A DNA stretch of 64,000 nucleotides from Bradyrhizobium sp. MOS002 (GTDB lineage Bacteria; Pseudomonadota; Alphaproteobacteria; Rhizobiales; Xanthobacteraceae), in contig NZ_PYFX01000005.1 in the NCBI RefSeq assembly GCF_003020115.1, forward strand, positions 186,001 to 250,000. The letters run 5' to 3'. Made by a program: the position numbers and the translations under genes. This document shows positions 29,452-37,513 of the stretch, in pieces. Below the pieces are notes generated by a model. It had not been told where the DNA came from. It ran no database searches and saw only the letters and a program-made list of their open reading frames with translations. The stretch's first letter is position 1, and each line of letters opens with the position of its first letter.

Positions 29452-30347
29452 GGCTTCTTGGTCGCCATGGGCTTGGGCAGGTTCAGCACGCGCGCGATGT
29501 CGGCACTCGCGGCTTTGACGCCGGCCTCGCTCTCGATCATCCAGTGCCCCTCGCTGCCCACGGCCGGCAGCGCACGGAAATCGACCTTGCCGCCGCTGCG
29601 GCGAAACGCCTCGGCCAACGCGATCGAAAATGCCGGTGCAAAGTAGCTGTCATTGGCGGCAACCAGCCACGTGACGGGGATGCGCGCGGCCTTGCCGAAT
29701 TCAGCCGCCGCCGCGAGAAGCGTATGCGGCGCGCAGATCCGGTTCGACTCATCATTGGCATGGCCGCCGCGGCCCGGCGCAAAGGCGATGATGGCGGAGA
29801 TCGCCTTCGGATCGGCATTCGCGAGCGCCAGCGCGCCCCAACCGCCAGCGGAATGGCCGATCACGATCGCGGCGTCCTTGCGGATAAAATCCTGCTTTCG
29901 CAAATCCTCCAGCGCGAGCGCGATTTCGTCGGCCGTTGCGCGGCCCGAGCGCACATAGTCCGCCTCGTCGCAGCCACCCTGGTCCTCGACATAGCGCCCC
30001 CCGGTCGCGCCATGGCCGAGCCGTTCCGGCACCAGCACGGCGAAGCCGCGCGCGATGAGGAACGCAGTGAGTGCGCGGTATTCCGGCTGGGGCATTTGCG
30101 CGCGCCGCAAGCCATTTTGCGTCGAAGCATGTGCGATCACTGCAAGCCGGAACGGGCCGGCACCGGGCGGGCGAAACAGCAGGGCATGAGCGGCGGTGTC
30201 GGTATCCGGCGATGGCACGCGCCATTGCTGCCGGCGAAACGGATCGCCCTCGGCTCCGGACGAACCAAACGTGACCTGAGCGCGCACGGGCGGCGCAGTC
30301 AGTAAGGCCAGCAGAGGCAGAAGCACGAGGATGTTGAGGAGCCGCAT
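29448..30347 (-). CDS. Exported alpha/beta hydrolase (dienelactone hydrolase-like)
   Basis: The 299-residue protein has a signal peptide (about 1-23, ending VRA). The hydrolase domain has nucleophile elbow GHSAGGWGAL (Ser in GHSAG), the acid in VAANDSYFAP and the His in SEGHWMIE, a full catalytic triad. VIAHASTQNG lies where an HG oxyanion motif is expected. The substrate is unknown. It is the first gene of the operon that continues with DUF2269, SDR-DoxX and DCC, so its product may work on the periplasmic face near those membrane proteins (inference). Confidence 0.85.
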   Translation of the reverse strand: MRLLNILVLLPLLALLTAPPVRAQVTFGSSGAEGDPFRRQQWRVPSPDTDTAAHALLFRPPGAGPFRLAVIAHASTQNGLRRAQMPQPEYRALTAFLIARGFAVLVPERLGHGATGGRYVEDQGGCDEADYVRSGRATADEIALALEDLRKQDFIRKDAAIVIGHSAGGWGALALANADPKAISAIIAFAPGRGGHANDESNRICAPHTLLAAAAEFGKAARIPVTWLVAANDSYFAPAFSIALAEAFRRSGGKVDFRALPAVGSEGHWMIESEAGVKAASADIARVLNLPKPMATKKP

Positions 30348-30609
30348 GAATTGCCGGAGGCGAGAACAGCGACGGTCAGACTAGTAGGAACGAATCAATA
30401 TCGGCAGACTTTCTGCGTTGCCATTGCCGTTCATTCGTTGCCGCAAAGCAGTTTTGCACCGACGCATGGCACTCCGGTGCCGTTCGAATTGGCGTCTTGT
30501 CTTTTTTCGGTACAACACCGGTCAAATACTGATGCAGAAAGTCCACAGGTTAACCGATAATTAAGGATAGGTCTTGCCGCCGGCGCGGCGACTTGGTTTG
30601 ATTGCGTTC

Positions 30610-31119
30610 ATGAGCACAACCCTGATCGAGGTCCGGCCGGCCAAAGCCGCAGATGCAACTGCGGTGGCGTCCACCCATGACGAAGCCTGGCGCTCCGCCT
30701 ATCAGGGCATCATTCCCGGCGCCGAGCTGGAAAAGCTGATCAACCGCCGCGGTCCGCAATGGTGGGACAGCGCGATCCGCAAGGGCAGCCGCGTCAGCGT
30801 GCTGGTGTTCGGCGACAAGATTGCAGGCTACGCCAATTACGGCCGCAACCGCGCCCGCAGCCTGCATTTCGACGGCGAGGTCTACGAGCTTTATCTGCGT
30901 CCCGAATTCCAGGGCCTGGGCTTTGGCCGCCGCCTGTTCACTGCGGCCCGCCGCGACCTGATGCAGAGCGGCCTGAAGAGCATGGTGGTGTGGGCGCTCT
31001 CGGACAACGATCCAGCCACCGAGTTCTACCGTGCCTTGGGCGGCCGCATGGTGGCACGCTCCTCGGAGCGTTTCGGGCCGAAATCGCTCGACAAGGTTGC
31101 CTTCGCTTGGACCAATTGA
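30610..31119 (+). CDS. GNAT family N-acetyltransferase
   Basis: This 169-residue protein has the GNAT acetyl-CoA motif as LYLRPEFQGLGFGRRLFTAA (Q/RxxGxG/A form). The N-terminal IEVRPAKAADATAVASTHDEAW is typical of RimI-like members, and there is a C-terminal ALSDNDPATEFYRALGG. The acceptor is unknown. There is no strong ribosome binding site before the ATG at 30610. The 262 bases upstream contain no credible gene and are less GC-rich than the flanks. Confidence 0.9.
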   Translation: MSTTLIEVRPAKAADATAVASTHDEAWRSAYQGIIPGAELEKLINRRGPQWWDSAIRKGSRVSVLVFGDKIAGYANYGRNRARSLHFDGEVYELYLRPEFQGLGFGRRLFTAARRDLMQSGLKSMVVWALSDNDPATEFYRALGGRMVARSSERFGPKSLDKVAFAWTN

Positions 31120-31296
31120 GCTGCTGAAGTCCAACCGGCAGCGTTTCCCTTCCGTCGATACCGTTGCCTTTTGAGCCGGTGATCGCTGGATTCATTATTT
31201 CACAAAAACGCGATGGATCGGCGGGCCAAGCCCGCGTATGACAGCGCCAAAATCGCTGCCGGGTGCGATTTAACCTCGGCAACAACGGAGCCTTGA

Positions 31297-31833
31297 ATGC
31301 GTATCGATGCGATCTCGATCGGGAAAAACGTACCACACGACATCAACGTCATCATCGAAGTCCCCGTGGGCGGCGAACCGATCAAGTACGAGATGGACAA
31401 GGAAGCCGGCACGCTGGTGGTCGACCGCTTCCTCTACACGCCGATGCGTTACCCCGGTAACTACGGCTTCATCCCGCACACGCTGTCCGATGACGGCGAC
31501 CCCTGCGACGTCCTCATCATCAACACCCGCGCCATCATCCCCGGCGCGGTCATGAGCGTGCGCCCGGTCGGCGTGCTGTTCATGGAAGACGAAGCCGGCG
31601 GCGACGAGAAGATCTTGGCGGTGCCCTCGTCCAAGCTCACCCAGCGCTACGACAAAGTGAAGTCGTATTCCGACCTGCCGGACATCACGCTCCAGCAGAT
31701 CCAGCACTTCTTCGAGCACTACAAGGATCTCGAACCCGGCAAGTGGGTGAAGATCCTGCGCTGGGGCGGCCCCGAGGATGCGCACAAGCTGATCCTCGAA
31801 GGCATCGATCGCGAGAAGAAGAAGAACGGGTAG
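31297..31833 (+). CDS. ppa: Inorganic pyrophosphatase (family I)
   Basis: The 178-residue protein has the usual bacterial length. [19 protein letters not shown] and [20 protein letters not shown] contain the signature D-x-D-P-x-D type metal site (DGDPCDVL), and [13 protein letters not shown] follows. It hydrolyses pyrophosphate to drive biosynthetic reactions in the cytoplasm. GGAG lies 7 bases before the ATG. It is a stand-alone gene followed by a repeat that probably also terminates it. Confidence 0.97.
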   Translation: MRIDAISIGKNVPHDINVIIEVPVGGEPIKYEMDKEAGTLVVDRFLYTPMRYPGNYGFIPHTLSDDGDPCDVLIINTRAIIPGAVMSVRPVGVLFMEDEAGGDEKILAVPSSKLTQRYDKVKSYSDLPDITLQQIQHFFEHYKDLEPGKWVKILRWGGPEDAHKLILEGIDREKKKNG

Positions 31834-31838
31834 GTCTT

Positions 31839-31951
31839 GTGTCCCGGACGCGGCGCGGCATGAAATGACGCGACGCTGAGCCGGGACCCATGGCGCCACC
31901 GTACTGGGCCCCGGCTCAGCAACGCATCGCTTCGCGCTGCGTCCGGGGCAC
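31839..31951. repeat. Palindromic intergenic repeat, family C copy 1
   Basis: The outer arms TGTCCCGGACGC and GCGTCCGGGGCA are inverted. The inner hairpin GCTGAGCCGGGACCCATGG opposes GGGCCCCGGCTCAGC. Copy 2 is at 62157-62298. It lies between the convergent ppa and folD genes. Confidence 0.8.
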
Positions 31952-31960
31952 GAACGTCAG

Positions 31961-32845
31961 CTACACCGCCGGCTTCGGCAGCCCTGCAATCGCGCAGGCC
32001 GCGCGCAACGTGTTCACCAGCAGGCAGGCGACTGTCATCTGACCAACGCCGCCCGGCACCGGCGTGATGGCGCCGGCCACGGCGAGCGCTTCCTGATAGG
32101 CAACATCGCCGACGAGACGCGTCTTGCCGTCGTCCTTCGGGATCCGGTTGATGCCGACGTCGATCACGGTCGCCCCCGGCTTCAGCCAGTCGCCGCGTAC
32201 CATCTCGGACTTTCCGACGGCGGCGTAGACGAGGTCGGCGCGCCTCACGAGGCCGGGCAGGTCGCGCGAGCGGGAATGCGCGATAGTCACCGTGGCGTTC
32301 TCGTTCAGCAACAGCTGCACCAGCGGGCGGCCGACGAGGTTGGAGCGGCCGATGACGATGGCGTTCATGCCTTCGAGCGAAGCATGCACGCTCTTGGTCA
32401 AAATGATGCATCCGAGCGGCGTGCAGGGCGACAGCGCCTCGAAACCGCCGGCGAGCCGGCCGGCATTGTTCGGATGCAGCCCGTCGACATCTTTGGCGGG
32501 GTCGATGGCATTGACGACGGCCTCGGTGTCGAGGCCCTTGGGCAGCGGCAGTTGCACCAGAATACCGTGCACGGCGGGATCGCGGTTGAGTTTTGCGACC
32601 AGCGCCAGGAGATCTGCTTGCGAGACGTCGGCCGGCAGCTTGTGCTCGAACGAGGCCATGCCGGCGGCCTGGGTCTGGGTGTGTTTCGAACGGACATAGA
32701 CTTCGCTCGCCGGGTCGCTGCCGACCAGGACCACCGCGAGGCCCGGTACCAGATTGTGCTCGCGTTTGACGCGTGCGACCTCGTCCGCGACGCGGGCGCG
32801 CAGTTCCGCGGCGATGACTTTTCCGTCGATGGTCTTGGCGGTCAT
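31961..32845 (-). CDS. folD: Methylenetetrahydrofolate dehydrogenase / methenyltetrahydrofolate cyclohydrolase FolD
   Basis: The 294-residue bifunctional enzyme has the conserved [20 protein letters not shown] (with the key YVxxK), the substrate loop [13 protein letters not shown], and a cofactor-binding [21 protein letters not shown] is near the C terminus. It interconverts 5,10-methylene- and 10-formyl-tetrahydrofolate with NADP in the cytoplasm. GAGGGA lies 8 bases before the ATG. It is the last gene of the yggT-DUF167-folD operon. Confidence 0.96.
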   Translation of the reverse strand: MTAKTIDGKVIAAELRARVADEVARVKREHNLVPGLAVVLVGSDPASEVYVRSKHTQTQAAGMASFEHKLPADVSQADLLALVAKLNRDPAVHGILVQLPLPKGLDTEAVVNAIDPAKDVDGLHPNNAGRLAGGFEALSPCTPLGCIILTKSVHASLEGMNAIVIGRSNLVGRPLVQLLLNENATVTIAHSRSRDLPGLVRRADLVYAAVGKSEMVRGDWLKPGATVIDVGINRIPKDDGKTRLVGDVAYQEALAVAGAITPVPGGVGQMTVACLLVNTLRAACAIAGLPKPAV

Positions 32846-32855
32846 GTCAGTTCCC

Positions 32856-33200
32856 TCAGTCTGTCGATTTGGCTGATGCGAGCTGGCGCAGGGCTTCGCC
32901 GAGCCGCGCCGGATCGCCGTCGACCGCGATCTGCTTCAGCCGCGAGGTCGCTCCCGACAGGAGTTTGACGCTGGCCTTGGGCACGCCCAGCGATTTCGCC
33001 AGCAGCACCAGAACGGCCTTGTTGGCCTCGCCGCCATCGGCGATGGCGCGCACCCGCACCTTGAGCACGCTGCGGCCGTCGGCCAGGTGCTCGATCCCGT
33101 CGATGTCGTCGCGGCCACCGCGCGGCGTTACCCGCAGCGCGATGCTGATTCCTGCGGCCGAGTAACGCCAAGGTTCCTTGCTAGCAAGGGTCTTTGGCAA
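32856..33200 (-). CDS. DUF167 (YggU) family protein
   Basis: The 114-residue protein includes the family core [38 protein letters not shown] residues ([19 protein letters not shown]) and [15 protein letters not shown]. Its function is unknown; it is often next to yggT, as here. The start is a TTG at 33200 with GGAG 8 bases upstream, since no ATG is suitable before the domain. FolD begins 10 bases downstream and YggT ends 19 bases upstream. Confidence 0.88.
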   Translation of the reverse strand: MPKTLASKEPWRYSAAGISIALRVTPRGGRDDIDGIEHLADGRSVLKVRVRAIADGGEANKAVLVLLAKSLGVPKASVKLLSGATSRLKQIAVDGDPARLGEALRQLASAKSTD

Positions 33201-33219
33201 CCCAGGGCGCTCCAGCTGC

Positions 33220-33510
33220 TTAGATCACGTTCGGGTAGATGTAGTACAGAATCACCCGCTCGATGAACATGATGAGCAGGATCAGGATGATCGGCGAGAT
33301 GTCGAGGCCGCCGAGGCTGGGCAGAAAATTGCGGATCGGCGCCAGGACCGGCTCCGTGATTCGGTACAGGAACTCCGCCACCGCCGACACGAACTGGTTG
33401 CGGGTGTTTACGACGTTGAAGGCGATCAGCCAGGACAGGATCGCGGACGCGATCAGCAGCCAGACGTAGAGATCGAGCACGATGATGACGATGTCGAGAA
33501 CGGCACGCAT
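33220..33510 (-). CDS. YggT family membrane protein
   Basis: The 96-residue protein has two YggT hydrophobic segments: IVIIVLDLYVWLLIASAIL at the start and ISPIILILLIMFIERVILYY at the end. The family motif ITEPVLAPIRNFLPSLGGLD lies between them. YggT proteins are linked to cell shape or osmotic tolerance and to FtsZ/SepF neighbourhoods in many bacteria, but the mechanism is unclear. The ATG at 33510 starts the first helix; 28 further open codons upstream lack support. It is the first gene of the operon with DUF167 and folD. Confidence 0.9.
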   Translation of the reverse strand: MRAVLDIVIIVLDLYVWLLIASAILSWLIAFNVVNTRNQFVSAVAEFLYRITEPVLAPIRNFLPSLGGLDISPIILILLIMFIERVILYYIYPNVI

Positions 33511-33642
33511 GGCTTTTGTAACTCTGGCTTTTAAAAACTCTGGCTTCGGTCGGGATTGACGTCTTTTGCTAGATATCGGTTCCCCCCGGTCCAAACAAGG
33601 GAAGTCGGTGTCGGGATGGCTAAAACCGGGTTACAGCCGTCC

Positions 33643-33670
33643 TTGACTTGACCTTGGCGGGGACTTAAAT
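33643..33670 (+). promoter_or_regulatory. Likely sigma-70 promoter of tRNA-Ala
   Basis: TTGACT (33643-33648) and TTAAAT (33665-33670) are separated by 16 bases, 44 bases before the tRNA-Ala gene. Both boxes differ from consensus by only one or two bases. Confidence 0.6.
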
Positions 33671-33713
33671 GGCGCCCGGTTGTCGGCCGCATTGACCAGA
33701 GCGGCCAACAAAA

Positions 33714-33785
<72 letters not shown>

Positions 33786-33789
<4 letters not shown>

Positions 33790-33875
33790 CGCTTCGCCCT
33801 TCGGGCTACGCGTGGCGCAGCCGCGCGGAGCTCGAAGGGCGAAGCGTGGTGTCCGGCGTAGCCCGCAGGGCGAAG
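33786..33875. repeat. Palindromic repeat abutting tRNA-Ala, family E
   Basis: A perfect 18-bp inverted repeat pairs ACCACGCTTCGCCCTTCG (33786-33803) with CGAAGGGCGAAGCGTGGT (33833-33850). A further partial arm, GTAGCCCGCAGGGCGAAG, continues to 33875. The left arm overlaps the CCA end of the tRNA. It may act as transcript end or processing hairpin. No T-run follows. Confidence 0.8.
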
Positions 33876-33900
33876 ACGGACTGCTCCCGAAAAATCCCCA

Positions 33901-34713
33901 CTACCTCCCCGTAAATCTTGGCGGACGCTTCTCCATGAAGCTCGCGACCCCCTCCCGGAAATCGCTGCCGTTCAGCGCCACCATCATGTCCCGGTTGGCC
34001 GCGATCGTCGCCTCCGCCAGCGTCTGGAACGGCACCTCGTAGAGCTGCCGCTTGATCACGGCCATCGCGCTCGGCGAGACGAAATCGGCGAGGTCGCGCG
34101 CATAGGCGTAGGTCTCCTCTCGGAGTTTCTCCGGTGAGCAGAGCCGGTTGACCAGCCCGATCCGCAATGCCTCGTCGCTCCCCACGCGTCTCGCGGAAAG
34201 CAACAGATCCATCGCATTGGCGTGGCCCACGATTCGCGGCAGCATCCAGCTGATGCCGTGCTCGGCGATCAGGCCGCGCCGCGCGAAGGCGGTGGTGAAC
34301 ACGGTGTTGTCGGCGGCAAAGCGCAGGTCGCAATAGAGCGCGTGAACCACGCCGATGCCGGCGGTTGCGCCGTTGAGCATGGCGATGACGGGTTTTCCGA
34401 TCGACGGATAGAAGCCATAGCGCGTCTGCCAGTCGGGCCGCCGGTTCATGTCGAAAGGCGGAAGGTTCGATGCGCGCCCGACATCGTCTGGGTCGAGCCC
34501 CTTCAGTGCATCCATGTCGGCACCGGCACAGAAGGCGCGGCCCGCGCCGGTGATCACGATGACGCGGACATCGTCATCGGCGCTCGATGCTTCCATCGCA
34601 TGGCGCACGTCACGCTCCATGATGGGCGTCCACGCATTCATGCGGTCGGGGCGGTTGAGCGTGATGGTCGCGACCTTGTCGCTGACCTCATAGAGAATGT
34701 GTTCGTAGGCCAT
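33901..34713 (-). CDS. Enoyl-CoA hydratase/isomerase family protein
   Basis: The 270-residue crotonase-fold protein has the CoA-binding and oxyanion-hole segments ITGAGRAFCAGADMDALKG and PVIAMLNGATAGIGVVHALY. ARRGLIAEHGISWMLPRIVG follows, where EHG carries a Glu at the catalytic position. It probably hydrates or isomerises an enoyl-CoA; the exact substrate is unknown. GGGGAGAG precedes the ATG at 34713 by 6 bases. Upstream in-frame codons are rejected. Confidence 0.9.
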   Translation of the reverse strand: MAYEHILYEVSDKVATITLNRPDRMNAWTPIMERDVRHAMEASSADDDVRVIVITGAGRAFCAGADMDALKGLDPDDVGRASNLPPFDMNRRPDWQTRYGFYPSIGKPVIAMLNGATAGIGVVHALYCDLRFAADNTVFTTAFARRGLIAEHGISWMLPRIVGHANAMDLLLSARRVGSDEALRIGLVNRLCSPEKLREETYAYARDLADFVSPSAMAVIKRQLYEVPFQTLAEATIAANRDMMVALNGSDFREGVASFMEKRPPRFTGR

Positions 34714-34810
34714 GGCGCTCTCCCCTTGCTTGCCGGCGCAATTTCGCGCGCGCTCGTTGGCAATGAGCCTAGCATACAAACGGATGAGAAGAGCTTGCGC
34801 TTAGGCGCGA

Positions 34811-35605
34811 TCACTCGGCGGCTTGCGCCAGAACGGGCCGGCGCGCCAGCCAGCCATCGATGAAATGATCGAGCCAGGCGCGTTCCGCGGCATCGTAGAC
34901 GGCACGGTCCGCGAAATGATGATGCCGCTGCCGCGCGCCGGGCGCGCTGAGGCCGTCATAGCCGCGCGTGGTCCAGCAATGCATCATCGCGTAGGTCACG
35001 TCAGGATGAAACTGCACGCCGAAAGCGTTGCCGGTGCGGAACGCCTGCACCGGAAAATCATCACCTTCGGCAAGCAGTTCAGCGCCGACCGGCAGCTCGA
35101 AGCCCTCGCGATGCCAGTGATAGACCCGCGCCGGCCAGTGCGGGCAGAGCCCGTGTCCCGCGGGTGTAGGGCGGATCGGGTAGTAGCCGATCTGGGTCAG
35201 CGCGTCCGCGTGCGGCGCGACGCGGGCCCCTAATTGTTTCGCGAGCATCTGCGCGCCAAGGCAGATGCCGAGGAACGGCCGCTGTTCGCGGAGCGGAATC
35301 TCGATCCAGTCGATCTCGCGGCGGATGTAGTCGTCCGGATCGTTGGCGCTCATGGGACCGCCGAAAACCACAGCGCCGGCATGCCGGTCGAGGGTCTCGG
35401 GCAGCGGATCGCCGAAGCGGGGACGGCGAATGTCGAGGCGATGGCCTAGCGCGCGCAGAGCATTGCCGACGCGGCCGGGCGTCGAGGATTCCTGATGCAG
35501 GATGATCAGAACCGGCAACCGGATTTCGGAGGCGACGACATTCGGCGTCCTTCTGGGGAAGGGCACCAATTCTGCGCCACCAAACCTGTCCGTCCGGAAC
35601 GACAT
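34811..35605 (-). CDS. Class I glutamine amidotransferase-like protein
   Basis: The 264-residue protein has a GATase1 core from about residue 30. Nucleophile Cys115 is in FLGICLGAQML, and His200 is in GVQFHPDV. The oxyanion segment is FGGPMSANDPDDY. It is a stand-alone domain like those annotated GMP synthase-like amidotransferase. It may transfer glutamine amide nitrogen or hydrolyse gamma-glutamyl bonds, and the partner is unknown. An N-terminal 30-residue extension is present and the true start could be later. Confidence 0.85.
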   Translation of the reverse strand: MSFRTDRFGGAELVPFPRRTPNVVASEIRLPVLIILHQESSTPGRVGNALRALGHRLDIRRPRFGDPLPETLDRHAGAVVFGGPMSANDPDDYIRREIDWIEIPLREQRPFLGICLGAQMLAKQLGARVAPHADALTQIGYYPIRPTPAGHGLCPHWPARVYHWHREGFELPVGAELLAEGDDFPVQAFRTGNAFGVQFHPDVTYAMMHCWTTRGYDGLSAPGARQRHHHFADRAVYDAAERAWLDHFIDGWLARRPVLAQAAE

Positions 35606-35732
35606 GGTCTCTGCAAGTGCTATCGGTTCAGACCGCCAGCATAACTAAGCGATCGTTAATTTCGTGTGAGTTTGCGCACACACACGCCCGATAGAAAGCA
35701 AGCTCCGGGCCACTACCGACCGAGGGCTCTCT

Positions 35733-36512
35733 CTAGTGTCGTTGCCTCTGAAACCGGCTGGTGGCGGACAGGATGAAGCCCCGCGGGAAGAAGCGTAGCG
35801 CGAAGGGCACAACCTTGATGCCAAGACCGGGGAGCACTGCCCGCTTGTTGGCCATCAGGCCGCGATAGGCCTGCCGTGCGACATCGGCGGCAGGAACATT
35901 GAGAAGGGCTGTATCATGGCCGGACCCAACGCCGGCGCGCGCCTGGAATTCGGTGGGCACCGGGCCCGGGCAAAGTACGGTGACGCGAACGCCGTGCGGT
36001 GCAAGTTCCGCCCGCAAGGCCTCGGTGAGGGAAACGACATAGGCTTTGGACGCGTAGTAGACGGCCATGCCGGGGCCGGGCAGAAAGCCGGCGACCGATC
36101 CGACGTTGAGAAGACCGCCCTTGTTCCTGATGAGCTGATCGGCAAAGCGCAGCGACAGATCCGTCAGAGCCCGGACGTTGACATCCACGATGCCGAGCTG
36201 CTCGATGCGGTCGCGCTCGATTGCGTCACCGAAGACGCCGAAGCCGGCATTGTTGACGAGATGATCGAGCTCGACACCTTCGGCAGCGAGTGCGGCGGCG
36301 ATCTTCTCGCCGGCATCCGCGTCCTTGAGATCGCAGGCGATCACGATCGGCTTCTTGCCGCCCTTGGCGGCGAGCTCGTTCGCGAGCGCCTCGAGCCGGT
36401 CCGCGCGTCGCGCCGTCAGCGCAAGACGGTGTCCGTTCGCGGCGAACACACGCGCCAGCTCCATGCCGATGCCCGCCGAGGCACCGGTGATCAACGTTAC
36501 CCGCTCAGTCAC
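35733..36512 (-). CDS. Short-chain dehydrogenase/reductase
   Basis: The 259-residue classical SDR has TLITGASAGIGMELA (cofactor turn), the DHLVNNAGFG segment, the catalytic Ser in NVGSVAGF, YYASK with Tyr and Lys, and CPGPVPTEF. Arg residues after the second strand (TARRADRL) suggest NADP preference. It ends with a hydrophobic basic tail (FFPRGFILSATSRFQRQRH). I start at the GTG (36512), which gives the normal N terminus; a TTG at 36551 is possible. The substrate is unknown. Confidence 0.88.
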   Translation of the reverse strand: MTERVTLITGASAGIGMELARVFAANGHRLALTARRADRLEALANELAAKGGKKPIVIACDLKDADAGEKIAAALAAEGVELDHLVNNAGFGVFGDAIERDRIEQLGIVDVNVRALTDLSLRFADQLIRNKGGLLNVGSVAGFLPGPGMAVYYASKAYVVSLTEALRAELAPHGVRVTVLCPGPVPTEFQARAGVGSGHDTALLNVPAADVARQAYRGLMANKRAVLPGLGIKVVPFALRFFPRGFILSATSRFQRQRH

Positions 36513-36631
36513 GATCGAAGTCTCTTGAATTGAAGTTTTTTGGCCGCGCAATGCTGGAACGAGAGCATAAGCCGTGCGCGACAGGCAAGCGGCGCTGACA
36601 GCATGGCCGCTTGAGCGGGTGACAAGGGGTG

Positions 36632-36668
36632 CAAAAAACCCGGGATTCTACGGACGAATCCGGAGCCC
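36632..36668 (-). terminator. Probable rho-independent terminator of the TerB gene
   Basis: Reading the minus strand, CTCCGGATTC and GAATCCCGGG form an imperfect stem (one mismatch) around a 7-base loop and lead directly into TTTTTTG. It lies about 70 bases beyond the stop of the TerB-family gene. Confidence 0.55.
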
Positions 36669-36740
36669 AGAGGACCGGGAGCTACATTAAAGTTTCGTCA
36701 TGTGGTCAGGACAACCGCCAATTGGCCGTGCTGACACAGA

Positions 36741-37229
36741 TCATCCACCAACCGCGCTGTCCTTGACCTGGCCACCGGCACGGTCAGCCACGGCGTGCTT
36801 CAGGTCGATCCGGTCGCGCTGGGCGATCCCGAGCAGGTCGGAGGCGCGCCAAACCACATTGTCCTCGAACTCAGTGACTTGGCCGTCGGCGTAGACCAGC
36901 TCCCACATCATCTGGACGACCCGTTTGCGGCCCTCTTCGTCGAGCGAGCGCATGATGACGCTGGTGAAGTGATAGAGGTCGACCGCCTCGCCCTCGACCT
37001 CTGTCGCATCCGCAATCAGACGATCCGCGGTGCCGCGATCGAGCCCAAAGTGGCTTTCGATCAGGCTGTGCAATTTGCTCTGCTCGGCAGCCGTCGGCTG
37101 GCCGTCCAGCGAGATCACGTGAACCAGCAGCGCGGTCGCCGCCAGCCGGTAATCACTGTCACCGAATGCGCGGTCCTGGGCATGAGGAGCAACAATGTCG
37201 GCGATGAATTGGCGCAGGCCGTCGAGCAT
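36741..37229 (-). CDS. TerB family protein
   Basis: The 162-residue all-helical protein has the TerB pattern of acidic helix ends: ALLVHVISLDGQPTAAEQSK in the first half and VVQMMWELVYADGQVTEFED in the second. The repeated D-G-x-x-x-x-E motif probably binds a metal. The family name comes from tellurite resistance, but single-domain chromosomal members are common and their function is unknown. No other ter gene is nearby. Confidence 0.85.
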   Translation of the reverse strand: MLDGLRQFIADIVAPHAQDRAFGDSDYRLAATALLVHVISLDGQPTAAEQSKLHSLIESHFGLDRGTADRLIADATEVEGEAVDLYHFTSVIMRSLDEEGRKRVVQMMWELVYADGQVTEFEDNVVWRASDLLGIAQRDRIDLKHAVADRAGGQVKDSAVGG

Positions 37230-37393
37230 AAGGTCCTACCGAAATCGATGAAGCCGCGGGAGCGCGGCCGCTACCACTATTATATGAGCAGGAAACTCAA
37301 CCGGCGCAACGTGCGTCAGTTCCGCGCGCGGCATTACGTTTCGGCAATCTGGGAGCGGTGATTGAGGCGCGAGGAGCAAAGCCAATCCTCAGA

Positions 37394-37508
37394 CGTCGTC
37401 CCGGCGAAGGCATAACCACAGGCTGCGGTTAGGCGAAGACTTTGGCAACAACCAGCCTGCCCGTTTCAGAAATCACGCGGTATGGGCCCCGGCCTCCGCC
37501 GGGACGAC
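37394..37508. repeat. Palindromic intergenic repeat, family B copy 3 (degraded)
   Basis: The arms CGTCGTCCCGGCGAAGG and CCTCCGCCGGGACGAC remain, as does ATAACCACAGG near the left end. About 9 bases of the inner left arm present in copy 2 are missing. It lies between the TerB and cyclase genes. The remaining 160 bases of this gap hold no convincing gene apart from a possible 37-codon frame at 37248. Confidence 0.7.
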
Positions 37509-37513
37509 ACCAA

